64,000 nucleotides of DNA from positions 620,001 to 684,000 of the forward strand of contig NZ_CP035382.1 of assembly GCF_006874705.1 (NCBI RefSeq), written 5' to 3'. Shown here piece by piece: positions 1 through 8,815 of the stretch. The notes beneath the pieces are model-generated. The model did no database searches and was not told the DNA's origin. It was given only the letters and a program-made list of their open reading frames with translations. The position numbers were made by a program, and so were the translations under genes. This stretch comes from Leclercia adecarboxylata. GTDB lineage: Bacteria > Pseudomonadota > Gammaproteobacteria > Enterobacterales > Enterobacteriaceae. The number at the start of each line of letters is the position of its first letter. The stretch's first letter is position 1.

Positions 1-8
1 TTAAAACA

Positions 9-40
9 AACCCCACACACAGTCTGGCTGCGGTGGGGTT
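9..40 (-). promoter_or_regulatory. hairpin downstream of iscA (isc intergenic)
   Basis: Perfect 8-bp inverted repeat (aaccccac at 9-16, gtggggtt at 33-40), followed on the minus strand by a T-rich tail. It lies just after the iscA stop, in the gap where hscB would be expected next on the minus strand. It could attenuate or process the isc-hsc transcript; the window ends before hscB, so its role is inference. Confidence 0.45.
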
Positions 41-56
41 AGCAGGTGATACGCAA

Positions 57-380
57 TTAAACGTGGAAGCTTTCGCCGCAGCCGCACTCGTCTTTAACGT
101 TCGGGTTAGTAAATTTAAACCCTTCGTTGAGGCCTTCTTTTACAAAGTCCAGCTGAGTGCCGTTCAGGAACTGCAGGCTTTTACCATCGACCACCACCTT
201 CACGCCTTTGTCTTCGAATACGGTATCTTCCGCCGCAGGTTCGTCAACAAATTCCAGTACATACGCCATACCGGAACAGCCGGAGGTGCGTACACCCAGT
301 CGCAGGCCGAAGCCTTTGCCACGGTTTGCCAGGAAGGAGCTTACTCGCGCGGCAGCGCTGTCGCTAAGGGTAATCGACAT
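57..380 (-). CDS. iscA: iron-sulfur cluster assembly protein IscA
   Basis: A-type Fe-S carrier of the housekeeping ISC pathway; it receives iron or clusters and passes them to apoproteins in the cytosol. The protein is 107 aa, the normal length, with the three invariant cysteines Cys35, Cys99 and Cys101 (the C-terminal CGC motif). ATG start preceded by a GAGG ribosome site. It is the fourth gene of iscR-iscS-iscU-iscA, 15 bp after iscU, and is co-regulated with them from the IscR-controlled promoter near 2720. Identity is very secure. Confidence 0.98.
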   Translation of the reverse strand: MSITLSDSAAARVSSFLANRGKGFGLRLGVRTSGCSGMAYVLEFVDEPAAEDTVFEDKGVKVVVDGKSLQFLNGTQLDFVKEGLNEGFKFTNPNVKDECGCGESFHV

Positions 381-395
381 AACAACCTCAACTAA

Positions 396-782
396 TTATT
401 TTGCTTCACGTTTGCTTTTGTAATCCGCGATTGCAGCTTTAATCGCATCTTCCGCCAGGATAGAGCAGTGAATTTTCACCGGCGGCAGTTCGAGTTCGTC
501 AGCAATATCGGTATTTTTAATCGCCTGCGCTTCGTCCAGAGATTTGCCCTTCACCCACTCGGTGACCAGGGAGCTGGAGGCGATTGCGGAACCGCAACCG
601 TAAGTCTTGAAGCGCGCGTCTTCAATGATACCTTCATTGTTGACTTTAATCTGCAACTTCATCACGTCGCCACAGGCCGGTGCACCCACCATGCCGCTGC
701 CTACGCTGTCGTCGCTGTTGTCGAAGGAGCCCACGTTACGTGGATTCTCGTAATGATCGATAACTTTTTCGCTGTATGCCAT
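396..782 (-). CDS. iscU: Fe-S cluster scaffold protein IscU
   Basis: Scaffold on which sulfur from IscS and iron are built into a [2Fe-2S] cluster before HscA/HscB-assisted transfer. The protein is 128 aa, full length. Visible ligands are Cys37, Asp39, Cys63, His105 and Cys106; the LPPVK motif at residues 99-103 is the known HscA recognition site. Strong AAGGAG ribosome site. It lies 23 bp downstream of iscS in the isc operon. Confidence 0.98.
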   Translation of the reverse strand: MAYSEKVIDHYENPRNVGSFDNSDDSVGSGMVGAPACGDVMKLQIKVNNEGIIEDARFKTYGCGSAIASSSLVTEWVKGKSLDEAQAIKNTDIADELELPPVKIHCSILAEDAIKAAIADYKSKREAK

Positions 783-805
783 GTTGAATTCTCCTTACAA
801 ACCGA

Positions 806-2020
806 TTAGTGATGTGACCATTCAATGCTGTTCAGATCCACGCCTTCTTTGAACATTTCCCACAGTGGAGAGAGTTCACGCAGACGGCCAATGGAGTTGC
901 GAACCAGTTTGATGGTGTAGTCAATCTCTTCATCGGTAGTGAAACGACCTAAAGAGAAGCGGATAGAGCTGTGTGCCAGTTCGTCGGTCATGCCCAGCGC
1001 ACGCAGTACGTAGGACGGCTCCAGGCTTGCGGAAGTACACGCAGAACCGGAAGAGACGGCCAGATCTTTCAGGGCCATGATCAGCGACTCGCCTTCAACA
1101 TAGTTGAAGCTGACGTTAAGAATGTTCGGTGCGCCCTGCTCGAGATCGCCGTTCAGGTAGACCTCTTCCATATCCTTCACGCCTTCCCACAGACGGTTGC
1201 GCAGCGTACGCAGGCGCGCCATCTCGGTTTCCATCTCTTCTTTGGCGATACGGTAGGCTTCACCCATACCCACGATCTGGTGAACAGGCAGAGTACCGGA
1301 ACGCATGCCGCGCTCGTGACCGCCGCCGTGCATCTGGGATTCGATACGGATACGTGGCTTACGACGCACGTACAGCGCGCCAATGCCTTTCGGGCCATAG
1401 ATTTTGTGGCCGGAGAAGGACATCAGGTCCACTTTCAGCTGGCTCAGGTCGATAGGCAGTTTGCCCACGCTCTGGGTCGCATCAACGTGGTAGATGATAC
1501 CGCGCGCACGGCACAGTTCGCCGATAGTGGCGATATCCTGCACCACGCCGATTTCGTTGTTGACGTGCATGATGGAGACCAGAATGGTGTCATCACGCAT
1601 TGCCGCTTCGAGCTCTTTCAGGTCGATGATACCGTTGCGCTGCGGCGCGAGGTAGGTCACTTCAAACCCTTCACGCTCCAGCTGGCGACAGGTGTCCAGC
1701 ACGGCTTTGTGTTCGGTTTTGCTGGTGATGATGTGCTTGCCTTTTTTCTGATAGAAATTGGCCGCACCTTTGATCGCCAGGTTATCGGATTCGGTCGCGC
1801 CTGAGGTGAAAACAATTTCACGCGGATCGGCGCCAACCAGCTCGGCAATCTGATTACGGGCGATATCTACCGCCTCTTCAGCATGCCAGCCAAAACGGTG
1901 GGAGCGGGAAGCCGGGTTACCGAAGTTTCCGTCCAGGGTCAGACACTGCATCATTTTCTCGGCAACACGCGGGTCCACCGGCGTGGTTGCGGAGTAATCG
2001 AGATAGATAGGTAATTTCAT
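806..2020 (-). CDS. iscS: cysteine desulfurase IscS
   Basis: PLP-dependent enzyme that converts cysteine to alanine and a protein persulfide, supplying sulfur to IscU and to tRNA thiolation. The 404-aa protein has the PLP lysine Lys206 in SGHKIYG, the active-site Cys328 in SSGSACTS and the HVD PLP-stacking region near residue 178. It is separated from iscR by a 121-bp structured leader (see 2036-2111), consistent with differential control of iscR and iscSUA known in E. coli. Confidence 0.98.
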   Translation of the reverse strand: MKLPIYLDYSATTPVDPRVAEKMMQCLTLDGNFGNPASRSHRFGWHAEEAVDIARNQIAELVGADPREIVFTSGATESDNLAIKGAANFYQKKGKHIITSKTEHKAVLDTCRQLEREGFEVTYLAPQRNGIIDLKELEAAMRDDTILVSIMHVNNEIGVVQDIATIGELCRARGIIYHVDATQSVGKLPIDLSQLKVDLMSFSGHKIYGPKGIGALYVRRKPRIRIESQMHGGGHERGMRSGTLPVHQIVGMGEAYRIAKEEMETEMARLRTLRNRLWEGVKDMEEVYLNGDLEQGAPNILNVSFNYVEGESLIMALKDLAVSSGSACTSASLEPSYVLRALGMTDELAHSSIRFSLGRFTTDEEIDYTIKLVRNSIGRLRELSPLWEMFKEGVDLNSIEWSHH

Positions 2021-2035
2021 TGCTCTTTAAACTCC

Positions 2036-2111
2036 GTACATCGCTTCAATGCAAGGAACCAGGCAACCGGCTGGATGTACGACCGGGTCATCGGGGCGCG
2101 CGAACGCCCCG
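2036..2111 (-). promoter_or_regulatory. structured iscR-iscS intergenic leader
   Basis: Two potential hairpins on the minus-strand RNA: a 7-bp GC stem (2092-2098 with 2105-2111) and a long-range pair gtacatc/gatgtac (2036-2042 with 2074-2080) that places its distal arm beside the iscS ribosome site. In E. coli this interval carries the RyhB target and a structure that stabilises the upstream iscR fragment; the same role here is inferred from position. Confidence 0.5.
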
Positions 2112-2141
2112 GCCTGATTCTAAAATACTTATCGTTTTTTA

Positions 2142-2633
2142 TTACGCGCGCAGTTTAACGTCGATAGCGTCTTGCGTGCGGGTATTACGATGGGACTCGT
2201 GCGAGTGCTGACGACCTGAGACGTCCAGCACTTCCTGGTTGTTAACCAGTTCACCAATGGTGATGTTATTCAGGAAGCCGGTCAGACGGTCGCTCAGATC
2301 GCGCCACAGCGCGTGAGTCAGACATTTATCGCCGCCCTGACAGCCGCCTTTACCCTGGCAACGGGTCGCGTCGACGGATTCGTCAACTGCGCTAATGACT
2401 TCGCCAACGGCAATACTGCCCGCGTCTTTACCTAACAGATATCCGCCGCCAGGACCGCGGACGCTGGAAACCAGGCCATTTTTACGCAGTCGGGAGAACA
2501 GCTGTTCCAGATAAGAGAGGGAAATTCCCTGACGTTCAGAAATATCAGCCAACGGAACCGGGCCCGATTCGGAGTTGAGCGCAACGTCCAGCATCGCGGT
2601 CACGGCATAACGCCCTTTAGATGTCAGTCTCAT
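2142..2633 (-). CDS. iscR: Fe-S cluster-sensing transcriptional regulator IscR
   Basis: Rrf2-family [2Fe-2S] regulator that represses isc when cluster supply is adequate and, as apo-protein, controls other genes. The 163-aa protein has a winged helix at the N-terminus (recognition region about residues 28-60) and cluster ligands Cys92, Cys98, Cys104 and His107. First gene of the operon, so it autoregulates through the operators at 2714-2767. Confidence 0.98.
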   Translation of the reverse strand: MRLTSKGRYAVTAMLDVALNSESGPVPLADISERQGISLSYLEQLFSRLRKNGLVSSVRGPGGGYLLGKDAGSIAVGEVISAVDESVDATRCQGKGGCQGGDKCLTHALWRDLSDRLTGFLNNITIGELVNNQEVLDVSGRQHSHESHRNTRTQDAIDVKLRA

Positions 2634-2713
2634 GTCTTACTTAACCTCAAACTCGCCCCTGCCCGGGGTTTTTTATTGTAAAGTGGGGGTATTGCATAGC
2701 AGGGCCAAGTCTG

Positions 2714-2767
2714 ACATTCCCGACTAATTTGGTCAACTATTTACTTGACTGTTTTAGTCAGGTATTT
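2714..2767 (-). promoter_or_regulatory. isc promoter with two type-1 IscR sites
   Basis: Two adjacent near-repeats each carry the type-1 IscR pattern: on the minus strand CCTGACTAAAACAGTCAAG at about 2743-2763 and GTTGACCAAATTAGTCGGG at about 2718-2738, 25 bp centre to centre. The TTGACC at 2731-2736 inside the proximal site fits a -35 element, so a bound IscR would block RNA polymerase. Arrangement matches the E. coli iscR promoter. Confidence 0.8.
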
Positions 2768-2792
2768 AACCTTCTGTGCGCTCATGAGTTTT

Positions 2793-2859
2793 GCCCGGCG
2801 GCGCTTCGCTTGCACGGGCCTACGGTCTTGTAGGCCGGGTAAGCGCAGCGCCACCCGGC
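2793..2859. repeat. BIME (two REP units, head to head)
   Basis: Two inverted REP-type palindromic units (2793-2823 and 2830-2859), built on gcccggcggcgc and gtaggccgggtaagcg, flank a 6-bp spacer between trmJ and the isc promoter. REP/BIME elements are common extragenic repeats in enterobacteria, often stabilising upstream mRNA. Confidence 0.85.
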
Positions 2860-2871
2860 AAGCAAACGGCA

Positions 2872-3600
2872 CTACTCTTTATTCTTCTGCTCAATCGACG
2901 CCAGAATACCGCGCAGGATGTTCAGCTCCTGGCTCTCCGGACGCGCGCGGGTAAAGAGGCGGCGCAGTCGGTTCATCACCTGCCCCGGATGCCCGGCGCG
3001 GATAAAGCCGGTGGCGAGCAGGGTCTGCTCCAGATGGCCATAGAAACGCTCCAGGTCATCCACCAGCGGATACGGGGTCTCTTCCGGCGCAGCGTAAGTC
3101 TCTTTCTCCTGCGTTGCCAGCCACGCCATCCGCACTTCGTAGGCAATAACCTGCACGGCCATCGCCAGGTTCAGCGAGCTGTACTCCGGGTTAGCGGCAA
3201 TGGCGACGTGATAATGACACTTCTGCAGCTCGTCGTTGGTCAGCCCCACGCGCTCACGGCCAAACACCAGCGCCACCGGCGCATGCTGGCCTTCGGAAAC
3301 GCTTTTCAGCCCGCATTCACGCGGATCCAGCATCGGCCACGGCAGGGTGCGCGAACGCGCGCTGGTTCCGACTACCAGACTGCAACCGGCTAAGGCTTCA
3401 TCCAGGGTATCGACGATCTGCGCATTGCCAATCACGTCGCTGGCACCTGCGGCGAGCGCAATGGCCTGCGAGTCGGGTTTGACCAGCGGGTTAACCAGCC
3501 AGAGATTGGTTAAGCCCATGGTTTTCATAGCACGGGCCACGGAGCCCATATTGCCGGTATGCGATGTTTCGACCAGCACGATTCGGATATTTTGCAGCAT
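2872..3600 (-). CDS. trmJ: tRNA (cytidine/uridine-2'-O-)-methyltransferase TrmJ
   Basis: SPOUT-class enzyme that 2'-O-methylates position 32 of several tRNAs using SAM. At 242 aa it has the normal E. coli length, with the N-terminal [20 protein letters not shown] motif and the two knot motifs FGRERVGL (113-120) and PEYSSLNLA (138-146). Monocistronic in appearance, divergent from suhB. Identity is secure from the whole-length match to the family. Confidence 0.96.
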   Translation of the reverse strand: MLQNIRIVLVETSHTGNMGSVARAMKTMGLTNLWLVNPLVKPDSQAIALAAGASDVIGNAQIVDTLDEALAGCSLVVGTSARSRTLPWPMLDPRECGLKSVSEGQHAPVALVFGRERVGLTNDELQKCHYHVAIAANPEYSSLNLAMAVQVIAYEVRMAWLATQEKETYAAPEETPYPLVDDLERFYGHLEQTLLATGFIRAGHPGQVMNRLRRLFTRARPESQELNILRGILASIEQKNKE

Positions 3601-3724
3601 AATTTTTCTGAGTCTGGAGAATATTCGGTGATGTTATCATAAACGGAAGACATATTCCGATCCCACTGCTATACTCTGCGCCGTTTTCGTATCCCCGTTC
3701 TTTAACATCCAGTGAGAGTAACCG

Positions 3725-4531
3725 ATGCAACATCCTATGTTGACCATCGCCGTGCGCGCAGCGCGCAAGGCGGGTAATGTAATTGCCAAACACTACGAGA
3801 CCCCAGATTCCGTAGAAACCAGCCAGAAAGGCAGCAATGACTTTGTGACTAACGTCGATAAAGCCGCAGAAGCGATTATTATCGAAACCATTCGCAAATC
3901 TTACCCGCAGCACACCATCATCACCGAAGAAAGCGGTGAGCATGCAGGCGAAGATCAGGATGTTCAGTGGGTTATCGATCCTCTGGATGGCACCACCAAC
4001 TTCGTTAAACGTCTGCCACACTTCGCTGTCTCTATCGCCGTACGCATCAAAGGCCGTACTGAAGTGGCTGTGGTTTACGATCCAATGCGTAACGAACTCT
4101 TCACCGCAACCCGTGGTCAGGGCGCACAGCTGAACGGCTACCGTCTGCGCGGCACCAACGCTCGCGACCTCGACGGCACCATTCTGGCGACCGGTTTCCC
4201 GTTCAAAGCCAAACAGCACGCACCTGCCTACATGAAAATTCTGGGCAAACTGTTTACCGAGTGCGCTGACTTCCGCCGCACCGGTTCCGCTGCGCTGGAC
4301 CTGGCCTACGTTGCCGCTGGCCGCGTGGACGGTTACTTTGAAATTGGCCTGAAGCCGTGGGACTTCGCTGCTGGCGAACTGATTGCCCGTGAAGCGGGTG
4401 CCCTGGTGTGCGATTTCACCGGTGGCCACAACTACATGCTGTCCGGCAACATCGTTGCAGGTAACCCACGCGTTGTGAAAGCGATGCTGGCGAACATGCG
4501 TGACGAACTGAGTGAAGCGCTGAAGCGTTAA
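3725..4531 (+). CDS. suhB: inositol-1-monophosphatase / rRNA antitermination factor SuhB
   Basis: Mg-dependent inositol monophosphatase fold; in E. coli it is better known as a component of the rRNA antitermination complex with NusA/B/E/G, acting on boxA leaders like those in the rrn operon at the end of this window. The 268-aa protein shows the metal site Glu68/Glu69 and the signature IDPLDGTTNF at about 84-93, plus the WDFAAGELIAREAG motif near the C-terminus. It sits divergently from trmJ with a possible -10 TATACT at 3670-3675. Confidence 0.97.
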   Translation: MQHPMLTIAVRAARKAGNVIAKHYETPDSVETSQKGSNDFVTNVDKAAEAIIIETIRKSYPQHTIITEESGEHAGEDQDVQWVIDPLDGTTNFVKRLPHFAVSIAVRIKGRTEVAVVYDPMRNELFTATRGQGAQLNGYRLRGTNARDLDGTILATGFPFKAKQHAPAYMKILGKLFTECADFRRTGSAALDLAYVAAGRVDGYFEIGLKPWDFAAGELIAREAGALVCDFTGGHNYMLSGNIVAGNPRVVKAMLANMRDELSEALKR

Positions 4532-4544
4532 TTCTGGTTGTCTT

Positions 4545-4611
4545 GCCCGGTGGCGCTCGCGCTTACCGGGCCTACAAGACCGTAGGCCGGGCCAACGAAG
4601 TGCCGCCCGGC
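4545..4611. repeat. BIME (two REP units)
   Basis: REP-like palindromes at 4545-4575 and 4581-4611 in inverted orientation lie between the converging suhB and NicO genes. The second unit has a divergent core (gggccaacgaagtgccg). Confidence 0.8.
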
Positions 4612-4614
4612 ATT

Positions 4615-5580
4615 TTAAAACGGCCGCATTCCCCTGCCCACCGGCACCGCACTGATCCACATCATCACCGCCGCTACCAGCAATACCACTCCACCCGCTA
4701 ATGCCAGCGTTGTCCATCCGATCTGTCGCCACAGTACCGGCGCTTTGTTGCCGCTAAGCCTGACCGCCAGCTGACGAAAGCCGTGCACCAGCAGCGCCAG
4801 CGAAGAGATGGTTAATCCCGTTCCCGCCGCCATCGCCAGCGCCGAAGCCACGCCCCAGCTGAACACGCCGATCACCTTACTGAACAGCAGCACCATAATC
4901 GCCCCGGAACAGGGTCGCATGCCCATGGACAGGATAATCATCATCCGCGCCCGCCAGTCGTCAGCGCGCTGGATCTGCGTCGGGCTCGGCAGATGCTGAT
5001 GGCCGCAGCCGCAGTTTGCATCGTGGACGTGATGCGGAGTAAAGGCTTTAAAGGTCGGTTTACGCAGCAGGCCGCGCAGTTTTTTCAGCGCCCGCCAGCA
5101 GAGCATCAGCCCCAGCACGCCCACCAGGGCATAGCTTCCCTTCTCCAGCCAGAAGCTGCTCATATGCAGATCCCGCGCCGGGAGCTGCAGCAGCGTTAAC
5201 ACGCTTACCACCAGGGCGATCGCCACCACTCCCTGTAACAAAGAGGAGGCCAGGGTTAAGCCGATACTCGATTTCAGTTTTGAGGGATGGGTGGCAAGCC
5301 AGGTGGCGATGACAATTTTGCCGTGGCCCGGCCCCAGGGCGTGCAACACGCCGTATACAAAGCTGAATAGCAGCAGCGACCCACCCGCCGCCGTCGGATT
5401 GTCGGCCACCGCCTTCAGCAGGCCGCTCATCTGCTGGTTGACGTCCCGCTGCCAGAGAATGCTCTGGCGCATCACCTGCGGCCACGCCTGCCAGAGCCAG
5501 ACAGCGCCCGCCACCGCCGCAACCAGAAACAGCCCCAGCGGCCAGAGATCCCACCCGCGCCGCGCGCGTACTACTGACAT
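4615..5580 (-). CDS. NicO/RcnA-family nickel/cobalt transporter
   Basis: Inner-membrane metal transporter, 321 aa, with about six to seven hydrophobic segments (first at 14-30). Family hallmarks are HALGPGHGK at residues 80-88 and SMGMRPCSGA at 218-227, and a cytosolic or periplasmic His/Cys-rich loop at 183-196 (HH, H, C-G-C-G-H-Q-H) likely to bind metal. It overlaps the end of the DUF1007 gene by 10 nt, so the two are translationally linked. Direction and metal (Ni, Co, perhaps Zn) cannot be told from sequence. Not present at this place in E. coli K-12. Confidence 0.85.
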   Translation of the reverse strand: MSVVRARRGWDLWPLGLFLVAAVAGAVWLWQAWPQVMRQSILWQRDVNQQMSGLLKAVADNPTAAGGSLLLFSFVYGVLHALGPGHGKIVIATWLATHPSKLKSSIGLTLASSLLQGVVAIALVVSVLTLLQLPARDLHMSSFWLEKGSYALVGVLGLMLCWRALKKLRGLLRKPTFKAFTPHHVHDANCGCGHQHLPSPTQIQRADDWRARMMIILSMGMRPCSGAIMVLLFSKVIGVFSWGVASALAMAAGTGLTISSLALLVHGFRQLAVRLSGNKAPVLWRQIGWTTLALAGGVVLLVAAVMMWISAVPVGRGMRPF

Positions 5581-6209
5581 TGCAGGGTCACCGTCTGGGC
5601 AAACTGTTTGCCGAGATCCATGTCTTCCGGGGGCGCATCGTCTTTATCCAGCGAGCTGGCAAAGTTCAGCGTCTCATCGCTGGGCTCCGGGGTGTCCACG
5701 CTGACGGAACAGCTTTTTTGCAGCTCAGCAGGCAGCGACACATCGTCATCCTCGGCGTAGCTCATGTCCACGTAATAGGAGGGATCGAAGGTGGAGAAGG
5801 TATATTTTTGTCCGGCCAGCGGCTGAGGCTCCGCCAGCGGCAAAATAAAGGTCAGCACCGCCTGATGCTCCTGACGGGTCATGCCGTACTGGGTCGGCCG
5901 GTTGAGGAATTTCACCTTCTGCCCGTTATGCCAGAACTCGGTAAAGTAGTGCTGACCGAGCACGTTGGCCATGACTTCCGCCGCCAGCTTTTTCCAGATC
6001 TCATCCCCCGGCTTTGCGTTTCCGGCATCGTAAAGCAGATCGGCGGAGGTCAGCTCATCCATCGCCCAGCGCATCTTCAGCCCGGTAAGCTGGTTGTCTT
6101 TCACCATGATCTGCGTTTTCAGGGTGATAAAGCTGTGAGGGTGCGCGGCGGCGGTAAAAGACAAAACCGCCAAAAAAAGCGTCGTTGCGCTGCGTTTCAC
6201 TGTTTGCAT
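5571..6209 (-). CDS. DUF1007 family exported protein, partner of the NicO transporter
   Basis: A 212-aa protein with a clear Sec signal peptide (Lys5/Arg6, hydrophobic 10-20) and a signal peptidase I site after Ala-Ala-Ala22. The mature form would start His-Pro-His (23-25). The family is repeatedly found next to NicO exporters, so a periplasmic metal-handling role is inferred; no biochemical function is established that I know of. GAGG ribosome site five bases before the ATG. First gene of a two-gene operon divergent from csiE. Confidence 0.8.
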   Translation of the reverse strand: MQTVKRSATTLFLAVLSFTAAAHPHSFITLKTQIMVKDNQLTGLKMRWAMDELTSADLLYDAGNAKPGDEIWKKLAAEVMANVLGQHYFTEFWHNGQKVKFLNRPTQYGMTRQEHQAVLTFILPLAEPQPLAGQKYTFSTFDPSYYVDMSYAEDDDVSLPAELQKSCSVSVDTPEPSDETLNFASSLDKDDAPPEDMDLGKQFAQTVTLQCQ

Positions 6210-6332
6210 CTCATCCTCACGTCAAAAATTCTGTGATGTTCACCCGCATTCCTGAAGGAAAGCCCGGCATCACGTGCTATGGCGTACATCCTTTAGCTAT
6301 TCTTATCAAACACACTCACTGGAACCCGACAG

Positions 6333-7610
6333 ATGATGACGACTCTCGAAATGCCATCTGCACTTTCCAGTTCGCAGCGCCGCTGCCAGGTTCTGTTGAT
6401 GCTCTATGTGCCAGGCTTTCGCGCCACCCTGCAAAGCATCGGTGAAATCAACGGTGTCGATGATGCCCTCTGCCGGCAGGATATCGACGAGATGCGCATG
6501 GAGATCCAGCGCTATCACCAGCTCGACATTGCGACACAGCATGATGGCTGCTACCTGCTGGAAGGTAGCCACCTGAACCAACGCTTGTGCCTGCTGCACT
6601 GGTTGCGCCGGGCGTTACGCCTCTGCCCCCACTTCGTCGCGCAGCAGTTTACCCCATCTCTGAAAATCGCGCTAAAGCAGCTCGGCATCGCCCGCACTTT
6701 ATATGACGATACCAACCTGCGGGCGCTGATTAACTTTTGCTCCCGCCGCCTGCAGCGCCAGTTTGAATGCCGGGACACGCAGTTTTTGCAGCTCTATTTG
6801 CAGTACTGTCTGCTCCAGCACCAGCTGGGCCAGAGCCCCGAATTTTCGGTGGTTCAGCGTAACTGGACCCAGTCGCGCAGCGAATATCTGATGGCGCAGG
6901 AGATTATTCGCCACTGGCAGCGCCGCGTGGCGCAGGCGCCTCACGCCGATGAGCAACCTTTTCTGGCGCTGCTGTTTATGATGCTCCGCACGCCGGATCC
7001 CCTTCGCGATACGCACCTGGAAGATGACCGTCTGCGTCGCACCATCACCCGCATGATCGCCCGCTTTCATGGGCAAACCGGCATGCAGTTCAGCGACGAG
7101 CAGGGGCTTATCGATCAGCTCTATATTCATCTGGCGCAGGCTCTTGACCGCTCGCTGTTTGGCATCGGCATCGACAACAGCCTGCCCGAAGAGATCCATC
7201 GCCTCTATCCGCGCCTGATGCGTACCACCCGCGAGGTGCTGTTCGAGCTGGAGGCGGAGTTTGGCCTGCGGTTTTCTGAGGAGGAGTCGAGCCTGGTGGC
7301 GGTGATCTTTGGCGCCTGGCTGATGCAGGAGAACGATCTGCATGAAAAGCAGGTGGTGTTACTGACCGGGGAGGATAAAGCCTGCGAGGAGTTGATTGAA
7401 CAGCAGCTGCGGGAGCTGACCCTGCTGCCGCTGAACATTCGCTATGTGACGCTACAGGCCTTTCAGAAGGAGGGGGCCCCGCGCGAGGCCGCCCTGGTGG
7501 TCACGCCCTATACCACCGCCCTGCCCCTGTTCTCGCCGCCGCTCATCCACGCCGTCGAGGCGTTGAATGCGCAGCAGCAGGAACATATTCGCGCCATGCT
7601 GGAATCTTAG
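6333..7610 (+). CDS. csiE: stationary-phase inducible protein CsiE
   Basis: A 425-aa protein resembling E. coli CsiE, which is induced by sigma-S and cAMP-CRP on entry to stationary phase but has no assigned molecular role. It is built like a BglG-type regulator: an N-terminal winged-helix-like segment (HTH around 25-60) and two PRD-like domains (about 160-245 and 265-350), but no PTS EIIB tail is obvious. A second Met directly follows the first. Its stop overlaps that of the converging hcaT by 4 nt. Confidence 0.92.
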   Translation: MMTTLEMPSALSSSQRRCQVLLMLYVPGFRATLQSIGEINGVDDALCRQDIDEMRMEIQRYHQLDIATQHDGCYLLEGSHLNQRLCLLHWLRRALRLCPHFVAQQFTPSLKIALKQLGIARTLYDDTNLRALINFCSRRLQRQFECRDTQFLQLYLQYCLLQHQLGQSPEFSVVQRNWTQSRSEYLMAQEIIRHWQRRVAQAPHADEQPFLALLFMMLRTPDPLRDTHLEDDRLRRTITRMIARFHGQTGMQFSDEQGLIDQLYIHLAQALDRSLFGIGIDNSLPEEIHRLYPRLMRTTREVLFELEAEFGLRFSEEESSLVAVIFGAWLMQENDLHEKQVVLLTGEDKACEELIEQQLRELTLLPLNIRYVTLQAFQKEGAPREAALVVTPYTTALPLFSPPLIHAVEALNAQQQEHIRAMLES

Positions 7611-8743
7611 CGCGCTGCTACCCGCGGACGCAGCAGAACCGCGGGCAGCGCCACCAGCGCCATCACCCAGAATACGCCGTGACCGAGATGCTGGTACAGG
7701 AAGCCGGCGAAGACGGTCATGATCGCAATACTGCCCCCCATTGCCACCGCCGAGTAGACCGCCTGGAGGCGGATCACATCGCTGCCTTCGCGCGCCGAGA
7801 TATAGCGCATCGCCGCCAGATGGCACACCGTGAAGGTGCCGCAGTGCAGGATCTGGGCGACAATCAGCCACGGCAGTTCGGTGGTCCAGCCCATGATCCC
7901 CCAGCGGGCGATACCGCAGACGGCGGAGAGCAGGAGCAGATCCCGGGCGCCAAAGCGGCGGAACAGCCGGTTACTGAGGGCAAAGATGATTACTTCTGCC
8001 ACCACGCCAAGCGACCAGAGATAACCGACCGCCGAAGCCGAATACCCGGCCCCCTGCCAGTAAATCGCGCTGAAGCCGTAGTAGGCGGCATGCGCCCCCT
8101 GCAACAGGCAGACGCAGGCGAGGAAACGCCAGCTCTGGGCCACCAGCGAGCGCCATGCCGGCCAGCCTGCGCTCTCCTGCTGACGGCTTTCGCCCTGCGG
8201 CATCACCGATGGGCGCAGCAGCATTCCGAGCAGCATCGACATAATGCCCAGGCTCAACAGAGCCAGAATGGCGCGATAGTCGTACAGGCTCACCAGCTTG
8301 CCCACCAGCGCCGAGCCAATCACAAAGGCGATCGAGCCCCACAGCCGCACCCGGCCATAATCCATGGTGATCTGCTTCTGCCAGGTATTGGCCAGCGCGT
8401 CGGTCAGCGGCACCAGCGGCGAGAAGAAGAGGTTGAAGCCCACCATCACCACCACCAGCCAGGCAAACTGCTGGCTGACCCAGAATCCCGCCATAAACAC
8501 CAGGGTGAGCAGGGCCAGCACGCGCACGGCTTTGATTAACAGGGAGGGATCGCTGACGCGCGGCGCAATAAGCAGGCTACCGAGAAAACGCGCCACCAGG
8601 CCCGAGCCCAGCAGGACGCCTATCATCTCCGGGGTGAGGCCGATTCCCTTGAGCCAGACGCTCCAGAAAGGCAGAAAAATACCGTAGCTAAAAAAGTAGG
8701 TGAAGTAGCTGAGCGCCAGCCAGCGTGTGGAATGCAAAACCAT
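7607..8743 (-). CDS. hcaT: MFS permease HcaT (putative 3-phenylpropionate transporter)
   Basis: A 378-aa major facilitator permease with 12 expected membrane helices, matching E. coli HcaT almost along its whole length (MVLxSTRWLALxYFTYFFSYG start). I chose the ATG at 8743 because a GGGAGG ribosome site precedes it; an 18-codon in-frame extension upstream is not conserved. In E. coli hcaT sits by the hca dioxygenase operon; here no hca catabolic gene follows, so the natural substrate is uncertain. Confidence 0.92.
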   Translation of the reverse strand: MVLHSTRWLALSYFTYFFSYGIFLPFWSVWLKGIGLTPEMIGVLLGSGLVARFLGSLLIAPRVSDPSLLIKAVRVLALLTLVFMAGFWVSQQFAWLVVVMVGFNLFFSPLVPLTDALANTWQKQITMDYGRVRLWGSIAFVIGSALVGKLVSLYDYRAILALLSLGIMSMLLGMLLRPSVMPQGESRQQESAGWPAWRSLVAQSWRFLACVCLLQGAHAAYYGFSAIYWQGAGYSASAVGYLWSLGVVAEVIIFALSNRLFRRFGARDLLLLSAVCGIARWGIMGWTTELPWLIVAQILHCGTFTVCHLAAMRYISAREGSDVIRLQAVYSAVAMGGSIAIMTVFAGFLYQHLGHGVFWVMALVALPAVLLRPRVAAR

Positions 8744-8815
8744 GAATCCCTCCCGTTTTGGAGGCGATAGTCTGGCGGTAAAAACTGACTGGCGCAAGCG
8801 GGTATTAACCGCTTA

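Noticed and set aside
3491..4732. 413-codon minus-strand frame across suhB and the flanking repeat
   Set aside because: Covers the conserved suhB gene antisense and reads through a BIME; no protein family is visible.
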